Positions 6,834 through 19,600 of a DNA stretch of 64,000 nucleotides are shown here, in pieces. The stretch is from Planctomycetota bacterium (GTDB lineage: Bacteria > Planctomycetota > Phycisphaerae > UBA1845). Both the position numbers and the translations under genes were made by a program. Below the pieces are notes generated by a model, which was given only the letters and a program-made list of their open reading frames with translations, had not been told where the DNA came from and did not search any database. The number at the start of each line of letters is the position of its first letter. Position 1 is the first letter of the stretch. The DNA is taken from assembly GCA_024280855.1 (NCBI GenBank), contig JAJRPG010000018.1, positions 39,972-103,971 of the forward strand. The letters run 5' to 3'.

Positions 6834-9656
6834 TCATTGTTGATGGTCGGCCAAGCTGTTTGTTAGTACGCAGGGTATCAATTTCTCGACCATTTCTTTA
6901 ACGATGTGACTTCTGACCGGCTTTGAAATATAGTCGTTCATGCCTGCTTTTAGGCATGTTTCGCGGTCGCCTTTCATGGCGTTCGCAGTCATTGCGACAA
7001 TTGGCAGATCGTTCCATCGGCCATCATCGCGGATGCGCTTGGTCGCTTGCAGTCCATCCATGACAGGCATTTGCATGTCCATGAAAATGAGATCGAATGT
7101 TTCGTACTCTAAAATGTCGAGCGCCACTTGGCCATCTTCCGCTTCAACCGTGGTGTGTCCGAGCTTATTGAGAATACCGCAAGCGACCCTACGGTTCACT
7201 ACGTTGTCTTCCACGATAAGTATTTTAGCCACGAAGCTGCGGCAATTTTCTGCGTCTACTGGCTCGTCTTTTGAGGGTTTCTTGCCAAAGGATATGGCTT
7301 CATCAGGTTCTACCAAAGCGTTTATCAGCGCTCTTTTGAGAATAGATCGTTTAACCGGTTTCATAAGGAAAGCCGCGACGTTGGCGGCCGGGTCTTTCTC
7401 TACCAAGTTTTTCACTTCCACTGAACTAAGGAATATGACTTGTGGTTGGCCATGGGCAACATCGCTGCGTATTAGTTTTTCGACTTCAACGCCATCCACC
7501 TCAGGCATACAGGCATCTAACAGCACTATGTCGATCGGATGATGATCTGCGTTGGCCGCGCGTAACGCTTCTAACGCCTCTTCTCCACCAAGAGCTAGGA
7601 CCGGTTGAAATCCCCACGTCTGGAGCATTATGTCGAGTACGCGTCGATTTGTAGCGTTGTCGTCCACGACCAAGATGCGTTTGTGAGAGATGTTTTTCAA
7701 CAAGCCGGTGCGCGGAACGGATTCAGTAGCCTTGGGCGGAACACCTTTGGCTATGGAGATGCGAAAGCTAAATGTGCTACCCTTTCCAGGCTGGCTATTG
7801 ACCCATATTTTCCCGTTCATGGATTCTACGATTCGCTGGGAAATGGTTAGCCCCAGGCCGGTTCCGCCAAATTTGCGAGTGGTTGCGCCATCTGCCTGCG
7901 AGAAGCTCTCGAATATGGCTGCCTGGCGGTCGGCCGGAATGCCAATTCCTGTGTCAGACACCGAGAAAAGTAATGTTGTGTTGTTACTGTCATTTGTTTC
8001 GGCTTGTACGGCTATTACAATCTCACCGCTCTGTGTGAATTTTACAGCGTTGCCTACGAGATTTATAAGCACCTGTCGTAATCGAACAGGGTCGCCGCTT
8101 AGGTATTGAGGTACGTTGGGTTGTACGTCGTAAATAAGCTCCAAACCTTTTTCCTGTACACGGTGAGAGATGACATCACCGACGCTTTCAACGGTATCCA
8201 GCAGCGAGAAATCAATCGTCTCCAATTCTAATTTGCCAGCCTCAATTTTCGATAAGTCGAGTATGTCATTTAACAGACCAAGCAATGCGCTGGAGCAATC
8301 CAGCACTGTACTCAGATAATCACGCTGCGTTTCTGATAATTCACTATCAAGGGCTAATTCTGTCATGCCCACGATGCCGTTCATCGGGGTACGAATTTCA
8401 TGGCTCATGTTAGCCAGGAATTCACTTTTGGCGCGTGTCGCTGCTACCGCTTCGATTCTAGCATGTTGCAAGTGTTTATTGGCGTCAATCAAATTCTCTT
8501 GTTGCGTGACAAGTTCCGCCGTTCGCTCGCGGACATGGTTTTCGAGGTTGAGATTCCTATCGATAAGCGCTTTCTTATTGCGCCCCACGAGATATGTCAC
8601 TGTGATAAGCCCGATCGCTAAAACCCATACACCCAGACAGGCCACAATTGCGGTGTCCTGAGCATTGGTTACATCCGGTCGATTCCAATAGGTTGAATTG
8701 GGGACACCTGTCCAGAGAAGCCAGGTCGAACCAGCATCTTGTATGCCCAAATTTAGCGTCTCAGAATATAGGAGGCTTGGGTCAGGCTGGCCCGCTGTTG
8801 CATAGGAGGGAGAATATTCTGATTGGCCCGTCGTATGCGAATTGATGTTGTAGTTGTACGCGGTATTAGCTATTGCATAATTGCCGGTAGGCAGCAGGTC
8901 ACTAAGCGCATGGGTTAAGATGATACCGCTAATGCAGCCTTTTAGTTTGTCATCGGGGCCAAAAAAAGGAACAGAATATAAAAGCCCTGCCCGGTCCTTG
9001 TCGTCCGGCTTACTCACGGAATACCGGCTATTGTCGCAGGTCACGACTTCCTCGCCACCAATCGCGGGATGATCAAGCCCGTGAATGGACTGCATAGTCG
9101 GCGTGTTCTCTCGCATCCAGGCTAACTGCTTTTTCATTAAGCGGTATTCATAGATTTCAATTTCTTCAAGCTCTTCCTCGTCTTCGCTTTCCTCTGAATC
9201 ATCTGTATCCGCCGTTCGGCCAACAATTAGTTCATCAAACGTCGTAATGGGTTCTTGCAACTTTCCAGTATGCTCATCTATTTCGTCAGGCTCCATGTCA
9301 ACTGGCACGATATAAACCTCTGACATTGCGACGTTGCTGGCGAGATTATTGTAAATCTCTTGGACTGTGAGTCTGGCGTTTTCATCGAAAGTATTTTCGA
9401 TGGAATCTGAATCATGGCTTGATGGATAACGGGCTATGCCACGCACGCCGGGAAGTCTGGCGATAGTGCGCAGTCCTTGATACATATCTCTTAACGAGGT
9501 TTCTATATCATGACCAACTAATGACGCAGCATTGTGTTGCTCATAACGGTAGCTTTCGAGCGCGGCTCGGAGGTCTCGGCGATACTTCCACTGAACCACA
9601 ACCGACAGGCTGATGACAGCTACAAAAATGACTATATATATTGCTCGATTTTTCAT
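6834..9656 (-). CDS. Hybrid sensor histidine kinase with two receiver domains
   Basis: 940 residues, an inner-membrane phosphorelay sensor. Helix 1 (about 5-22), a large outside sensor region (23-335), helix 2 (336-357), a coiled-coil (365-405), HisKA with H419 in [12 protein letters not shown], HATPase_c ([25 protein letters not shown]), receiver 1 (about 665-790, [20 protein letters not shown]) and receiver 2 (about 812-930, [20 protein letters not shown]). No Hpt domain is present, so the phosphate must pass to a separate Hpt protein or regulator not in this window. The sensor region contains a markedly acidic run at about 148-170. It converges with the KamA-type gene; no regulator gene is adjacent, so it is an orphan. 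Confidence 0.94.
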   Translation of the reverse strand: MKNRAIYIVIFVAVISLSVVVQWKYRRDLRAALESYRYEQHNAASLVGHDIETSLRDMYQGLRTIARLPGVRGIARYPSSHDSDSIENTFDENARLTVQEIYNNLASNVAMSEVYIVPVDMEPDEIDEHTGKLQEPITTFDELIVGRTADTDDSEESEDEEELEEIEIYEYRLMKKQLAWMRENTPTMQSIHGLDHPAIGGEEVVTCDNSRYSVSKPDDKDRAGLLYSVPFFGPDDKLKGCISGIILTHALSDLLPTGNYAIANTAYNYNINSHTTGQSEYSPSYATAGQPDPSLLYSETLNLGIQDAGSTWLLWTGVPNSTYWNRPDVTNAQDTAIVACLGVWVLAIGLITVTYLVGRNKKALIDRNLNLENHVRERTAELVTQQENLIDANKHLQHARIEAVAATRAKSEFLANMSHEIRTPMNGIVGMTELALDSELSETQRDYLSTVLDCSSALLGLLNDILDLSKIEAGKLELETIDFSLLDTVESVGDVISHRVQEKGLELIYDVQPNVPQYLSGDPVRLRQVLINLVGNAVKFTQSGEIVIAVQAETNDSNNTTLLFSVSDTGIGIPADRQAAIFESFSQADGATTRKFGGTGLGLTISQRIVESMNGKIWVNSQPGKGSTFSFRISIAKGVPPKATESVPRTGLLKNISHKRILVVDDNATNRRVLDIMLQTWGFQPVLALGGEEALEALRAANADHHPIDIVLLDACMPEVDGVEVEKLIRSDVAHGQPQVIFLSSVEVKNLVEKDPAANVAAFLMKPVKRSILKRALINALVEPDEAISFGKKPSKDEPVDAENCRSFVAKILIVEDNVVNRRVACGILNKLGHTTVEAEDGQVALDILEYETFDLIFMDMQMPVMDGLQATKRIRDDGRWNDLPIVAMTANAMKGDRETCLKAGMNDYISKPVRSHIVKEMVEKLIPCVLTNSLADHQQ

Positions 9657-9947
9657 AATCGTTCGTTTGCAATCAAACAGGCCATGTACATGATGCTGAG
9701 CGAATCATATGCCCAAACTTTGATTGGGGTACGTCACCTACAAATCGACTTTCTGCCATCAGGTGCAAACTTCCAGCGAAACCGGTGATGAATTTACCGG
9801 CCCGTAAGGAATCACCTTATAGAACTATCGGACAATCCGTTGGGCAGTTTGGCTTATGGTTATGATTACAGGTGTGTCATCAGGGTCCGAGAAAATCAAA
9901 CAGGATTTCTACATGTGCAGTATATTATAGGGCGACAGGCTATAAGC
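9657..9947. other. Intergenic region between the hybrid kinase and a small secreted protein
   Basis: 291 bases upstream of the hybrid-kinase gene and downstream of the next minus-strand gene. No gene, strong stem or RNA recognised. Confidence 0.4.
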
Positions 9948-10346
9948 TTATCGCCGAAAGTGAGGAGACTTATTAGCCATGACCGCTTTGCGCCTTGGCT
10001 GAGTGGAGGTATCGGGGAGAGCCGTCGTATCAGGTAAAGAGGGTATAGCAGGCACGCCGCCCGCGCGGAGGACTAACAGGGCAGCAAACGCATCTACAGC
10101 CTGGTTAATCTGCGTGACAATGAGGTCTACGGCCTGTACGAATAAATCGGTCCTTATGGAGCCGGGGCGCGAGGTGGCAGTAATTTGGACTGGTCGTCCG
10201 AACTCCTGAGCGCGGAAAACGCCACCATTCACCATCTCGCCAGGACGCTGCCCTCTGCTAATGGATAGCTGAGCGAATGCAGATGTTGTCCCGAAACATA
10301 ATGACATGGCTGCGATAGCAAGAATCGTATGTCGAATTCGCATCAT
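9948..10346 (-). CDS. Small secreted protein of unknown function
   Basis: Not recognised. 132 residues with a good signal peptide (MMRIRHTILAIAAMSLCFGT, cleavage after AFA), a middle segment predicted to form a short beta part and an amphipathic helix (FVQAVDLIVTQINQAVDAFAALL), and a Pro/Thr-rich tail ending in basic residues. Two ATG codons stand in tandem at 10346 and 10343. It lies downstream of gyrA on the same strand with a gap of about 155 bases; there is no functional hint from that. Confidence 0.65.
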   Translation of the reverse strand: MMRIRHTILAIAAMSLCFGTTSAFAQLSISRGQRPGEMVNGGVFRAQEFGRPVQITATSRPGSIRTDLFVQAVDLIVTQINQAVDAFAALLVLRAGGVPAIPSLPDTTALPDTSTQPRRKAVMANKSPHFRR

Positions 10347-10502
10347 AAACCAACTTTCATGCCGCAGGGTAAATCATTCAAGGCCATGTTTTGTACCGAC
10401 GACCACGACGCCGGTTTCACTATAGCTACCTCGTATGTATTGTATTTCGGCTAGAATGTCGCCTCCACACAAGAAAAGAGTGCCTAATCCGCGAAAACAC
10501 TC

Positions 10503-13088
10503 CTAAGAGGCGTCATTTGCTCCCGATTCCTCGCCCGGCTCTTCGTTTGCAGTCTCATCGCTATCGCCGTTTTCCTGCAACATGCGGGCGATGGCTACGA
10601 CCGAATCTTCTTTCTTGAGGCTGATGAGGCGAACGCCTTGGGTGGCCCGACCGATTTCACGCAATACGCTGAGGTCGGTTCGGAGCATCATGCCCTTTTT
10701 GGTGACTAGCATCAGTTCATAACCGTCGTCCACCGCAGCGATGGCTACCACTTGCCCGTTGCGTTCGGTTGTCTTGATATTGATGACGCCTTTACCGCCG
10801 CGACGGGTTTTTCGGTATTCTTCGATTTTGGTTCGCTTGCCGTAACCTAATTCGCATACGGTTAGCACGGATGAGCCTGGGTCGATAGCGACCATCGAAA
10901 CGACTTTGTCTTTTTCTGCGAGTGACATGCCACGGACACCTCGTGCGGTTCGTCCCATCGCCCGGACGTCATTTTCGTCGAAGCGGATAGCCATGCCTCC
11001 GCTTGAGCCTAGAACGATTTCGTTTTCACCCGTCGTCCGCCTTACGTTGATAAGTTCGTCACCCTCATCAAGCGTGATAGCCATGATGCCGTTGGCACGG
11101 GGTCGAGAGAAGGCAGCCATCGGTGTCTTTTTCACCGTGCCATTCGCCGTGGCGAAGAAGACGAAAGATTCTTCAAACGCTTTGACGGGAAGCACCGCTC
11201 GATGCTGTTCGCCTTCTTTCATTTGTAGAACATTAGCTAGCGAGCGACCACGCGCGGTTCGGCCCATGGCAGGCAAGTCGAACACCCTCATCCAGTACAC
11301 CCGGCCATGACTGGTGAAGACGAGTAAATAATCATGCGTGGAAACCGCGAACAGATATTCGAGGAAATCGCCCTCTTTAGTCGTCCCGCCGCGAACTCCC
11401 TTACCACCTCGGCCTTGGGTTCGGTAGGTGTCCATGTCCGTGCGTTTGATATAACCCTCGCGGGAAATGGTTACGACGACCTGCTCGTCTGGAATAAGTT
11501 CTTCGATGCTGAAATCTGTAGTGGCTTCGACGATCTCCGTTCGGCGCTTGGTGCCGAATTTTTGTTTCATCTCGTATAGGTCTTCTCGGATGATGTCGAA
11601 AATCATGTTTTCATCACGAAGAATAGCCTCATACCCATCAATTTCCTCTGAAAGTTTGGTATACTCTGCGGCGAGTTTTTCAATTTCCAGCCCGGTCAAC
11701 CTCTGCAATTGCATGGTCAAAATAGCGTTGGCCTGCACGGTAGTGAGGTGGTTATCCACGCCAGCGAAACGGTCCTTGAAATTCTGTGGGAGCAGTTTCA
11801 ATAGCGTATCGGATTCCGAAAGTCGCAGGGTGCGGGCAACCAACGAAGCACGGGCGGCGGCAGGGTCTGGCGATTTTTTGATTAGCTCTATGATTTCGTC
11901 AATGTCACCAATGGCTAGGATTAAGCCTTCCAGAATATGTGCCCGTTGCTTAGCTCGGCGTAATAGGAAATTCGTGCGGCGCCGAATGACAATTTTACGA
12001 TGATCGACATACAGGCTTAGCATTTCCTTGATCGAAAGCGTTTTTGGCTGGCGGTTTACCAAGGCGATGTTCATGATGTGATAGTTCGATTGAAGCGGCG
12101 TGTACTCGAAGAGCTGATTCATAATCACATCTTCGTTGGCGTCGCGCTTAAGGTCTATTTCAATGCGAACTTCTTGCTTTCGATCGGAAGCGTCGTTGAC
12201 CGCGGCTACGTCTTTGATCATGCCCGACTTCACAGCCGTAGCTATTTTTTCGGTAATCGTGCAGCGCAATACGGTATAGGGTAGCTCGGTGACTATGATG
12301 GTTTTTCGACCGGTGCGTCCCTCTTCTACATGGCATCTACCGCGCATTGTGATGGAGCCTCGGCCTGTAGAATAAGCGTCGACAATGCCGCGTCGTCCGC
12401 AAATTTGACCACCCGTCGGGAAATCCGGTCCGGGCAATACAGCCATGATGTCTTGAAGCGTGAGTTCGGGGTTGTCCAACAGAGCAAGAATCGCATCGCA
12501 CACTTCAGAGACATTATGCGGCGCGAGATTGGTAGCCATCCCAACGGCAATGCCGGTCGCGCCGTTGACCAAAAGATTTGGAAATTTGCCCGGTAACACC
12601 GTTGGCTCTTGGCGCGAGTTATCGTAGTTGGGTACGAAATCTACGGTGTCGTATTCAATGTCGTCCATGAGTGCGACGCTAGCTGCGTGCATACGGGCTT
12701 CGGTATATCGCATCGCAGCGGGCGGGTCGCCGTCTATGGAGCCAAAGTTTCCCTGTCCATCAATAAGCGGCTGACTCAGGTTCCAGTGTTGAGCTAATCG
12801 AACCAGCGTAGGATAGATGACGGCGTCACCGTGTGGATGATAGTTACCGCTGGTGTCACCACTAATTTTAGAGCATTTTTTTGTTTGTGCGCGCGGACCT
12901 AAGTTAAGGTCGTTCATAGCTACGAGGATACGCCGCTGCGAAGGTTTCAAGCCATCACGCACATCTGGAAGCGCGCGAGACATGATGACGCTCATGGAAT
13001 ATGTGAGGTAAGAATCCTGCATCTCGTCGATGAGAGGATGGTCAATTATGCGTTCGAGTGGAGCAGAAGATTCCGGTGCCTGAGTCAT
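10503..13088 (-). CDS. gyrA: DNA gyrase subunit A
   Basis: 861 residues, full length for GyrA. The N-terminal breakage-reunion domain holds the catalytic Tyr128 in [10 protein letters not shown]; the C-terminal beta-pinwheel contains a GyrA box (QGRGGKGV at the start of blade 1) and repeated GKGV-like blades, including [10 protein letters not shown], which distinguishes it from ParC. With GyrB (not in this window) it introduces negative supercoils. The quinolone-resistance region reads [11 protein letters not shown], so the positions equal to E. coli Ser83 and Asp87 are A89 and P93. The C-terminus is a short acidic tail. It stands divergent to the ribonuclease D gene. Confidence 0.97.
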   Translation of the reverse strand: MTQAPESSAPLERIIDHPLIDEMQDSYLTYSMSVIMSRALPDVRDGLKPSQRRILVAMNDLNLGPRAQTKKCSKISGDTSGNYHPHGDAVIYPTLVRLAQHWNLSQPLIDGQGNFGSIDGDPPAAMRYTEARMHAASVALMDDIEYDTVDFVPNYDNSRQEPTVLPGKFPNLLVNGATGIAVGMATNLAPHNVSEVCDAILALLDNPELTLQDIMAVLPGPDFPTGGQICGRRGIVDAYSTGRGSITMRGRCHVEEGRTGRKTIIVTELPYTVLRCTITEKIATAVKSGMIKDVAAVNDASDRKQEVRIEIDLKRDANEDVIMNQLFEYTPLQSNYHIMNIALVNRQPKTLSIKEMLSLYVDHRKIVIRRRTNFLLRRAKQRAHILEGLILAIGDIDEIIELIKKSPDPAAARASLVARTLRLSESDTLLKLLPQNFKDRFAGVDNHLTTVQANAILTMQLQRLTGLEIEKLAAEYTKLSEEIDGYEAILRDENMIFDIIREDLYEMKQKFGTKRRTEIVEATTDFSIEELIPDEQVVVTISREGYIKRTDMDTYRTQGRGGKGVRGGTTKEGDFLEYLFAVSTHDYLLVFTSHGRVYWMRVFDLPAMGRTARGRSLANVLQMKEGEQHRAVLPVKAFEESFVFFATANGTVKKTPMAAFSRPRANGIMAITLDEGDELINVRRTTGENEIVLGSSGGMAIRFDENDVRAMGRTARGVRGMSLAEKDKVVSMVAIDPGSSVLTVCELGYGKRTKIEEYRKTRRGGKGVINIKTTERNGQVVAIAAVDDGYELMLVTKKGMMLRTDLSVLREIGRATQGVRLISLKKEDSVVAIARMLQENGDSDETANEEPGEESGANDAS

Positions 13089-13329
13089 GGATAGTCCTTA
13101 CAACCTAACTGGCGAACTCATCCTGAATTCGCGATATATACAAGCAGACATTTTAAGCGAAACCGTAGTATTTTCAATGTTTCATTGCCAATTCTCTTGG
13201 TCATTTTTGGTACTGTGCAGAGTGGGTGTGAGATGTTAAAATGTCGAGGCCTCAGAGCGGGCTGGTCTGCACATCGCGACTGGAGCCTCCCATAGCATAT
13301 TTGACTGCAGGGCAATTGAGAGACTCCTA

Positions 13330-14529
13330 TTGGCGGCTAAAAAAACCAAGCCATCTCCCATTCTTATCACAGAAGCCCAGCCGTTAAGCGAAGCTTGTGC
13401 GCGATGCCGCGACGCTGGAATAATAGGCTTTGATACTGAATTCGTGATGGAAGACCGGTACATGCCTGAGGTCTGTCTCATTCAAATAGCTATTGCTGAT
13501 GCGGTGTTTATTGTGGACCCGCTCGCCGACCTGGATGTCACTGAAATTTGGGATATTGTAGCAGATAAAGATATCACAACTATTGTCCACGCGGGCTACG
13601 AAGATATGGCTTTGTGCGCTCAACACCTAGGCCAACCCCCTGCGGCGGTTTTTGACACGCAGATTGCAGCCGGTTTGTGCGACCTCGACTATCCGCTGAG
13701 TTTATTACGCCTGGTTCACACGAGTCTTGGCGTGAAGCTCAACAAATCCAAAACGTTGACCGATTGGCGGCGGCGTCCCTTAGCGGAAGCTCAGATTCAT
13801 TATGGCGCGGAAGACGTGAACTATCTTTTGAGCGTCCACGCAAAACTTCAATCCTATTTGAAAAAAAATAAACGGTTGAGTTGGGCGGAAGAAGAGTTCG
13901 CCAAATTTTCCGACATGAAAACTTACCAAAAAAACGACGAACAAAAGTTTTCGAAAATTAAGGGTGGTGGCTCTCTACGCGGGCATTCACTCATGGTGTT
14001 ACACGATTTATGCGCCTGGCGAGATGCCTTTGCCGAGCGGGTTAATCGGCCTGCGCGAACGGTATTGCGAGACCATCTGCTGGTTGAAATTGCCAAACAT
14101 CAACTATCAAACCCTACGGAAATTTCCGAACTTCGTGGCAATAATCTTAGCCGGCGCGATGTCAAAGAATTAGCTGCTGTGGTCGCAACAGCCCTGGAAA
14201 AAACGCCGCCCAAACAGCCAGCTCGGCTTCACCGTGACATTGAAACGCCGAAAGAGGCGGCTATTGTTGCACTTACGCAGGCGGCTATCCGAAGCTATTG
14301 CCTAGAGAATGGACTGGCCTACGGGCTAGTTGCTACACAGAAAACTATTCGGCAACTCGTTCATCTGCAAAACAATGCCACATCCGAAACGAATCAGACT
14401 CCCGAATTATTGGCTGGTTGGCGAGGCCAAACAGTGGGGAAAGTGGTTGGCGATCTGCTCGCGGGGCACGGGCATCTTAGTGTTACAATGATTCGTAATG
14501 AATTGACGGTTCAAATCAAGCAAGAATAG
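13330..14529 (+). CDS. rnd: Ribonuclease D
   Basis: 399 residues. The N-terminal DEDD 3'-5' exonuclease domain (about 10-180) shows D35 and E37 in GFDTEFVME, a central HAGYEDMALC motif and the C-terminal YGAEDVNYLL motif, giving the DEDDy metal-binding set. An HRDC domain follows (about 217-295, SLRGHSLMVLHDLCAWRDAFAERVN region), then a second helical part. The enzyme trims the 3' ends of tRNA precursors and other small RNAs. It starts with TTG at 13330, with no in-frame ATG nearby. Its stop lies only 12 bases from that of the convergent gene. Confidence 0.93.
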   Translation: MAAKKTKPSPILITEAQPLSEACARCRDAGIIGFDTEFVMEDRYMPEVCLIQIAIADAVFIVDPLADLDVTEIWDIVADKDITTIVHAGYEDMALCAQHLGQPPAAVFDTQIAAGLCDLDYPLSLLRLVHTSLGVKLNKSKTLTDWRRRPLAEAQIHYGAEDVNYLLSVHAKLQSYLKKNKRLSWAEEEFAKFSDMKTYQKNDEQKFSKIKGGGSLRGHSLMVLHDLCAWRDAFAERVNRPARTVLRDHLLVEIAKHQLSNPTEISELRGNNLSRRDVKELAAVVATALEKTPPKQPARLHRDIETPKEAAIVALTQAAIRSYCLENGLAYGLVATQKTIRQLVHLQNNATSETNQTPELLAGWRGQTVGKVVGDLLAGHGHLSVTMIRNELTVQIKQE

Positions 14530-14541
14530 TTGCTCAATTTA

Positions 14542-16497
14542 CTACGGCGAAGCGTTAATTTCGATATTCACGACCGATGGTTCGTCCGACAGGTCGTCTT
14601 CAGGGTCGCGATAGTTGATAAGCCCATGCGACCGTGAGTATTGGCCATCAAATGTGCAGTAGGTTGACTCAGAGCTATAAAAATTGATCTCCTTTAGCAC
14701 CGGTGGCAACTTGCCGAATGCACTCAGCAAGTGAGTGGCTATTTCCAGGTGCTTGAGATTTTTTTGCACATCTTCGACCACGAATCGTTTTTGCTTTTTG
14801 ATCAATACGGCAGGAATGACTCTACTAACCTCATGCATCGCTGTCACGATCTGCGCCATCTCCCGACCAACATACCGACGGTCTGTAAACGAAAGCGATT
14901 GAACCGGCCCTTCAGGGATTAAGCCTTCGCGGAGAAATCGCTTGTTTTTCAATATCGAAGGCGCTTCGCCGCGTGCAACAGCCATGCACCGATTCACGCT
15001 CTCCATCGTGTTGCTGATGTATAACCAATTATCTGTGACGCCTATAACCGGGCTACCGATCATGGCTAATAACGGGTGCGTAACTTCGCAGCATTTACCG
15101 CAAGGCGTATCTACTTCTCGAACAAAAACGGGCTGTCCTATCTCTCGTAATTTTTCGGTGATAAAAGTCATGGCTTGATTGACTTTTTTATAGGCCGCTT
15201 CCGGGTCTTTAACGCGGATAAACACCACGGTGTCGTGCTGCGACATCGGCGACGTTGTCGAAGCAGGGAGCGTGACAGATATGGTTTCACCACTTAACCA
15301 ACTTAAAACGTCTCGATCAATATTAAAACCAATTTTTTCCTGCAGGTCGTCGAATTTAGATAGCATCTTAACGCCATTGGGTATGCGCTCAGATATGAAA
15401 TGGCGTAGCAGATGGTATCCCTTGCCGACATCTACGTTGTTGTCCACGCTAAAGGAAACGGCATCAACCGGAATATATTTGTCAAAGCGATCAAAAGGAC
15501 GCCGGTCGTAAATCATACGGGTAAGCGGCGCACGCTTTTTGCCTGGCTGGATGCACATCACCGTTTGGACATGCTGCTGCATTCCGTCGGTACGAACAGA
15601 CGTTATCATGTAGTCATAAATATCAACTAATTTTAGCGCAGCTTTGATAATCGGCGCAGCCGGAGAATCACTCTCCAACTTACTCTCTTTTGCCAATAGC
15701 TTCATGGCTGCGTTTCGCACGTCGTCGATCAATGTACGAGCATCGAAAAAAGTGTAACCATCTTCGGGCGCATCAACCTGCGACATGGCTTCAATAAAAC
15801 GGGGGGCCTGGATGATAGACCTTGCGCCAGGCTTGCCTCTTAATAGCGACAATACCTCTTTTCGCGCTCGCGAGCCAAGGATCAAGCCGACAATTTCATT
15901 TTTCAGAAGCAGTGTCATCTTGAAGTCGCCCGCACCAAAGTGGACGGGCTGGCTAATATGTAACAACCACTGCTCAATCCCATGTTTTCGGCTATGTGTA
16001 AGATGAATGGTATCTTGGGCGTCGGATAGTGACTGAAAAAGCTTGACCATCGTAGCCATGTTTTTCCTGGCTTTTTCAGGCGAGGACTTAGCTAGCAGCA
16101 CATATTCATATTCCAATGAGCCGCGGCGCATGCGCTCTGCGATGGCTATCTCACCATTCAGTAATTCGCACCATTCGACCCCTTTTAGCAACTTGAACCA
16201 TTGCCTAGGACCAAGCTCGTTTGGATTACTTTCTTTCAATTCTGTGATAGATGAAACCAAAGCTAGGAGGTCGTCATCAATGCCACTTTCGCCCAGGGCG
16301 TCCGTCACGCGTGACCATTGGTCCCGCATCCACTGGTTTTTTTGGTTTGGTGCCGAACTAGCGACGAACCAAAAATCTGCGGGTATATATCGGGAGAGTG
16401 AAAACTGTGGCGGTAGAGGACCAGGCTCGCCAGCTAAGCAGACATTGGCCGTGCTCAGAATAAGGAGGGCTACAAGCGTATGTTTTCTAGATAACAT
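14542..16497 (-). CDS. Large secreted protein of unknown function
   Basis: Not recognised with confidence. 651 residues from the ATG at 16497, which follows GAGG at a good distance; the open frame reaches a TTG at 16509. A signal peptide (LVALLILSTANVCLA) precedes a globular alpha/beta chain without internal membrane helices. Stretches such as YIPADFWFVASS, repeated phe/tyr-rich beta segments and the pair PCGKCCEV with a local C-x2-CC cluster are visible. General texture resembles the planctomycete secreted proteins that fall near DUF3352, but I would not assign it. It converges on the ribonuclease D gene. Confidence 0.7.
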   Translation of the reverse strand: MLSRKHTLVALLILSTANVCLAGEPGPLPPQFSLSRYIPADFWFVASSAPNQKNQWMRDQWSRVTDALGESGIDDDLLALVSSITELKESNPNELGPRQWFKLLKGVEWCELLNGEIAIAERMRRGSLEYEYVLLAKSSPEKARKNMATMVKLFQSLSDAQDTIHLTHSRKHGIEQWLLHISQPVHFGAGDFKMTLLLKNEIVGLILGSRARKEVLSLLRGKPGARSIIQAPRFIEAMSQVDAPEDGYTFFDARTLIDDVRNAAMKLLAKESKLESDSPAAPIIKAALKLVDIYDYMITSVRTDGMQQHVQTVMCIQPGKKRAPLTRMIYDRRPFDRFDKYIPVDAVSFSVDNNVDVGKGYHLLRHFISERIPNGVKMLSKFDDLQEKIGFNIDRDVLSWLSGETISVTLPASTTSPMSQHDTVVFIRVKDPEAAYKKVNQAMTFITEKLREIGQPVFVREVDTPCGKCCEVTHPLLAMIGSPVIGVTDNWLYISNTMESVNRCMAVARGEAPSILKNKRFLREGLIPEGPVQSLSFTDRRYVGREMAQIVTAMHEVSRVIPAVLIKKQKRFVVEDVQKNLKHLEIATHLLSAFGKLPPVLKEINFYSSESTYCTFDGQYSRSHGLINYRDPEDDLSDEPSVVNIEINASP

Positions 16498-16699
16498 CAA
16501 ATTCCTCAAGCGGTTTCTTGCGACTATCTACCACCTTCTACTTTAAGAGAGCGGTATCATAGACGACTTACGCCACCGTACCAGCATAGTAACGATCGGC
16601 TTTCCAAACCACAGAATACCTGTCGAATGTTGTCGGGTTTGGTCTGAAGGCAAGCCAGGACGTATTTTTGCAATTATCTGACGTTAATCTTAGTATGGA

Positions 16700-19600
16700 A
16701 TGACGGTGTTGGTGATTCCCACTATCGCCCAGGATGCCCTATTGGGCACTTTAGTTCGGACGCTAGCTGATGTCTCACACGAGGTCGTGCAGGTTTCCGG
16801 ACTGTGGGGATCGTCTGCGCTTTACGTTTGTGCGTATGCAGCAAAGCAGTCTCAATTGCCAGTTTTATACCTCACCTCGCACCTGGAAGCGGCTGATGGC
16901 GCTCGTGAAGACCTCGAACTATTCCTCGGGCGACCATGCAGATTTTTCCCCGCCTGGGAAACCCTGCCAGGAGAAGGGGCTGCCAGCGGTGAAATAAACG
17001 CCGAAAGGCTGTCGCTTTGCAGCGATTTACAACAGGCTAACAAACGTTCGTCCGGGCGCGTGCCGGATCAAAGACCTGTCATCGTCGCGCCCATCCAGGC
17101 ACTGATGCAACCAGTGCCTACGCAAGCCAAGCTTGCGGGTTGCACGCTTACGCTCGGCCAAACATCTTCAAGAAAGAAACGCCCGCCCTCGCCTGAGGCG
17201 CTTATCGAGTGGGCTATCGATCACGGATTTGAGCGTCTCGATTTGGTCGAGTCTCCTGGAGATGTCGCACGGCGCGGCGATATTGTAGATGTATATTCGT
17301 TCGGAGATTCCCAGCCTGTACGCATCGAGTATTTTGGGGACGAGTTGGAATCTATCCGCAGCTTTGACGTAAGCACTCAGCGGTCATTTGAGACTTTGAA
17401 ATCTTACACGGTGCGCGGGGTATACAAGCCGGACCCTCATGAACCCCAAACGCAAACTTCCTTATTGACATATCTCCCCAAAGACACGCTATTCGTACTC
17501 GACGATCCTGCGGACATACAGGAGATGGGACAAACGCTCAAAGAGCGACTCGGAGATGCAGGCCAGCTTTTCCCGGTGACGGATTTATTGGCTGACCTCT
17601 CATCGCGTCCGCAACTTCATCTTACCCGTTTTCAAAGTGGTCAATCTGACGATAAAACCAACTTTGCGTTTCACGTTAAGTCGCTCACGCGATTTGAATC
17701 GGACGCCGCCCATGCGGTAGCCGAAATTTGTCGCCTCAGTTATGACCATTGTGTACATATCGTTTGCGATAATGATGGCGAACGATCCCGCTTACAGGAG
17801 ATGATTTTTGATACGCTCGGCGCGAAATCTTCGCAGATAAAATTGCACATCGGAGTGATGCAAAAAGGTTTTCACTGGTCATCCACTAATACAATTGTTG
17901 TTGGCCATCATGAACTTTTTCATCGACACCGGCAGCGCCGCCGCATTCGCAAGGATCGCCACGTCGCGCCGCTTGAATCCTGGACGGATCTCAATAAAGG
18001 AGATTTCGTCGTTCATGTGGTGCATGGCATCGCTATTTATCAAGGTCTATCGAAATTAAAACGCAATAAAGAAGGTTGTCACGAAGAATTTCTCACCCTG
18101 GAATTTGCCGATAACGCCATCGTTCATGTGCCCACTTCGCAGGTTGATTTGGTTCAAAAGTATATTGGCGCGGCAGGCCGTCGCCCTTCCCTTTCCAAAC
18201 TTGGCGGGCGTCGTTGGCAACGGATGAAGGACCAAGCCGAGAATTCCGTGGCTGACATGGCTGAGAGTTTATTGCAGGTCCAAGCCGCTCGTGCGGATTC
18301 TCCAGGTATAGCCTATCCGAGTGACACCACCTGGCAGCGAGAGTTTGAAGCCGCATTTATTTACGAAGAAACCGAGGATCAGCTTTCCGTAGCCGAGGAA
18401 ATTCGAGGAGACCTTGTTCGTCAGCGACCTATGGACCGACTGCTATGCGGTGATGTGGGATATGGCAAAACGGAACTAGCCATGCGGGCGGCGTTTAAGG
18501 TTATCGAGTACGGCAAACAGGTCGCCGTACTCGTGCCGACCACCGTTCTCGCTGAGCAGCATTTCAAAACTTTCAAAGAACGCTTCGCCGACTACCCCTT
18601 TGCTATTGAATGCCTTTCACGATTTCGATCGGGTAAAGAGCAAAAGAAAATCGTTGAACAAATCAAGCGTGGGCAGGTCGATCTTGTCGTGGGTACGCAC
18701 CGGCTGGTCAGTAAAGACATTTTTTTCAAAGACCTTGGTCTGGTAGTTATTGATGAAGAGCAGCGGTTTGGCGTTGCCCATAAAGAACGATTGAAAGCGT
18801 TGCGACATACGGTTGACATTCTCACGCTCACAGCTACGCCCATCCCGCGCACGCTGCATATGTCTATGATGGGCCTGCGCGATATTAGCTCTTTGCAGAC
18901 TCCACCCGTCGATAGGCGATCTATTACGACGGAAGTTCGGGGCTTTGAGCGACAGTTGATCCGCGATGCCATCCTGAGAGAAATGAACCGCGACGGGCAG
19001 GTATATTTCATTCATAACTTTGTGCGCAGCATCGAAACCATGGCTGATACCATCGCCTCTATCGTTCCAGAAGCTCGTATTGTTTTTGGCCATGGTCAGA
19101 TGAAATCTGGTGAGTTGGAAAAGGTCATGCACAAATTTGTGCGACGCGAAGCTGACGTGCTTGTAGCTACGACCATTATCGAAAGCGGTATCGACATACC
19201 CACAGCTAATACCATTTTTATCAACCGCGCCGAACGCATAGGCCTGGCTGACCTGCACCAACTGCGCGGTCGTGTCGGGCGCTCCGATCATCGGGCCTAT
19301 TGCTATTTGCTGATCCCCGCAGACCGGCCACCGACAGTGAAGGCCGTGAAACGACTCAAGACGATTGAAGAATTCAGCGAACTCGGCGCGGGCTTTCGCA
19401 TTGCGATGCGAGATTTAGAAATTCGTGGCGCCGGCAATATCCTAGGCGGCGAACAGAGCGGGCACATCGCAGCCGTCGGTTATGATATGTATTGCCGGTT
19501 GCTGGAAAAGGCTGTCCGCAAGAAGAAAAACGAGCCAGACCCAACCCCTCAGCCCTTACATATCGACCTGGACATCGACGCCCATATCCCGCCCAGATAT

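Noticed and set aside
6940..7542. 200-codon plus-strand frame inside the hybrid kinase gene
   Set aside because: Antisense to the receiver domains, Ser-rich shadow composition.
11467..12003. 178-codon plus-strand open frame inside gyrA
   Set aside because: It lies fully antisense to the clearly conserved GyrA chain, shows Ser/Arg-rich shadow composition and no family signs.
18617..19291. 224-codon minus-strand frame within mfd
   Set aside because: Antisense to the helicase motifs of mfd; no recognisable domain.
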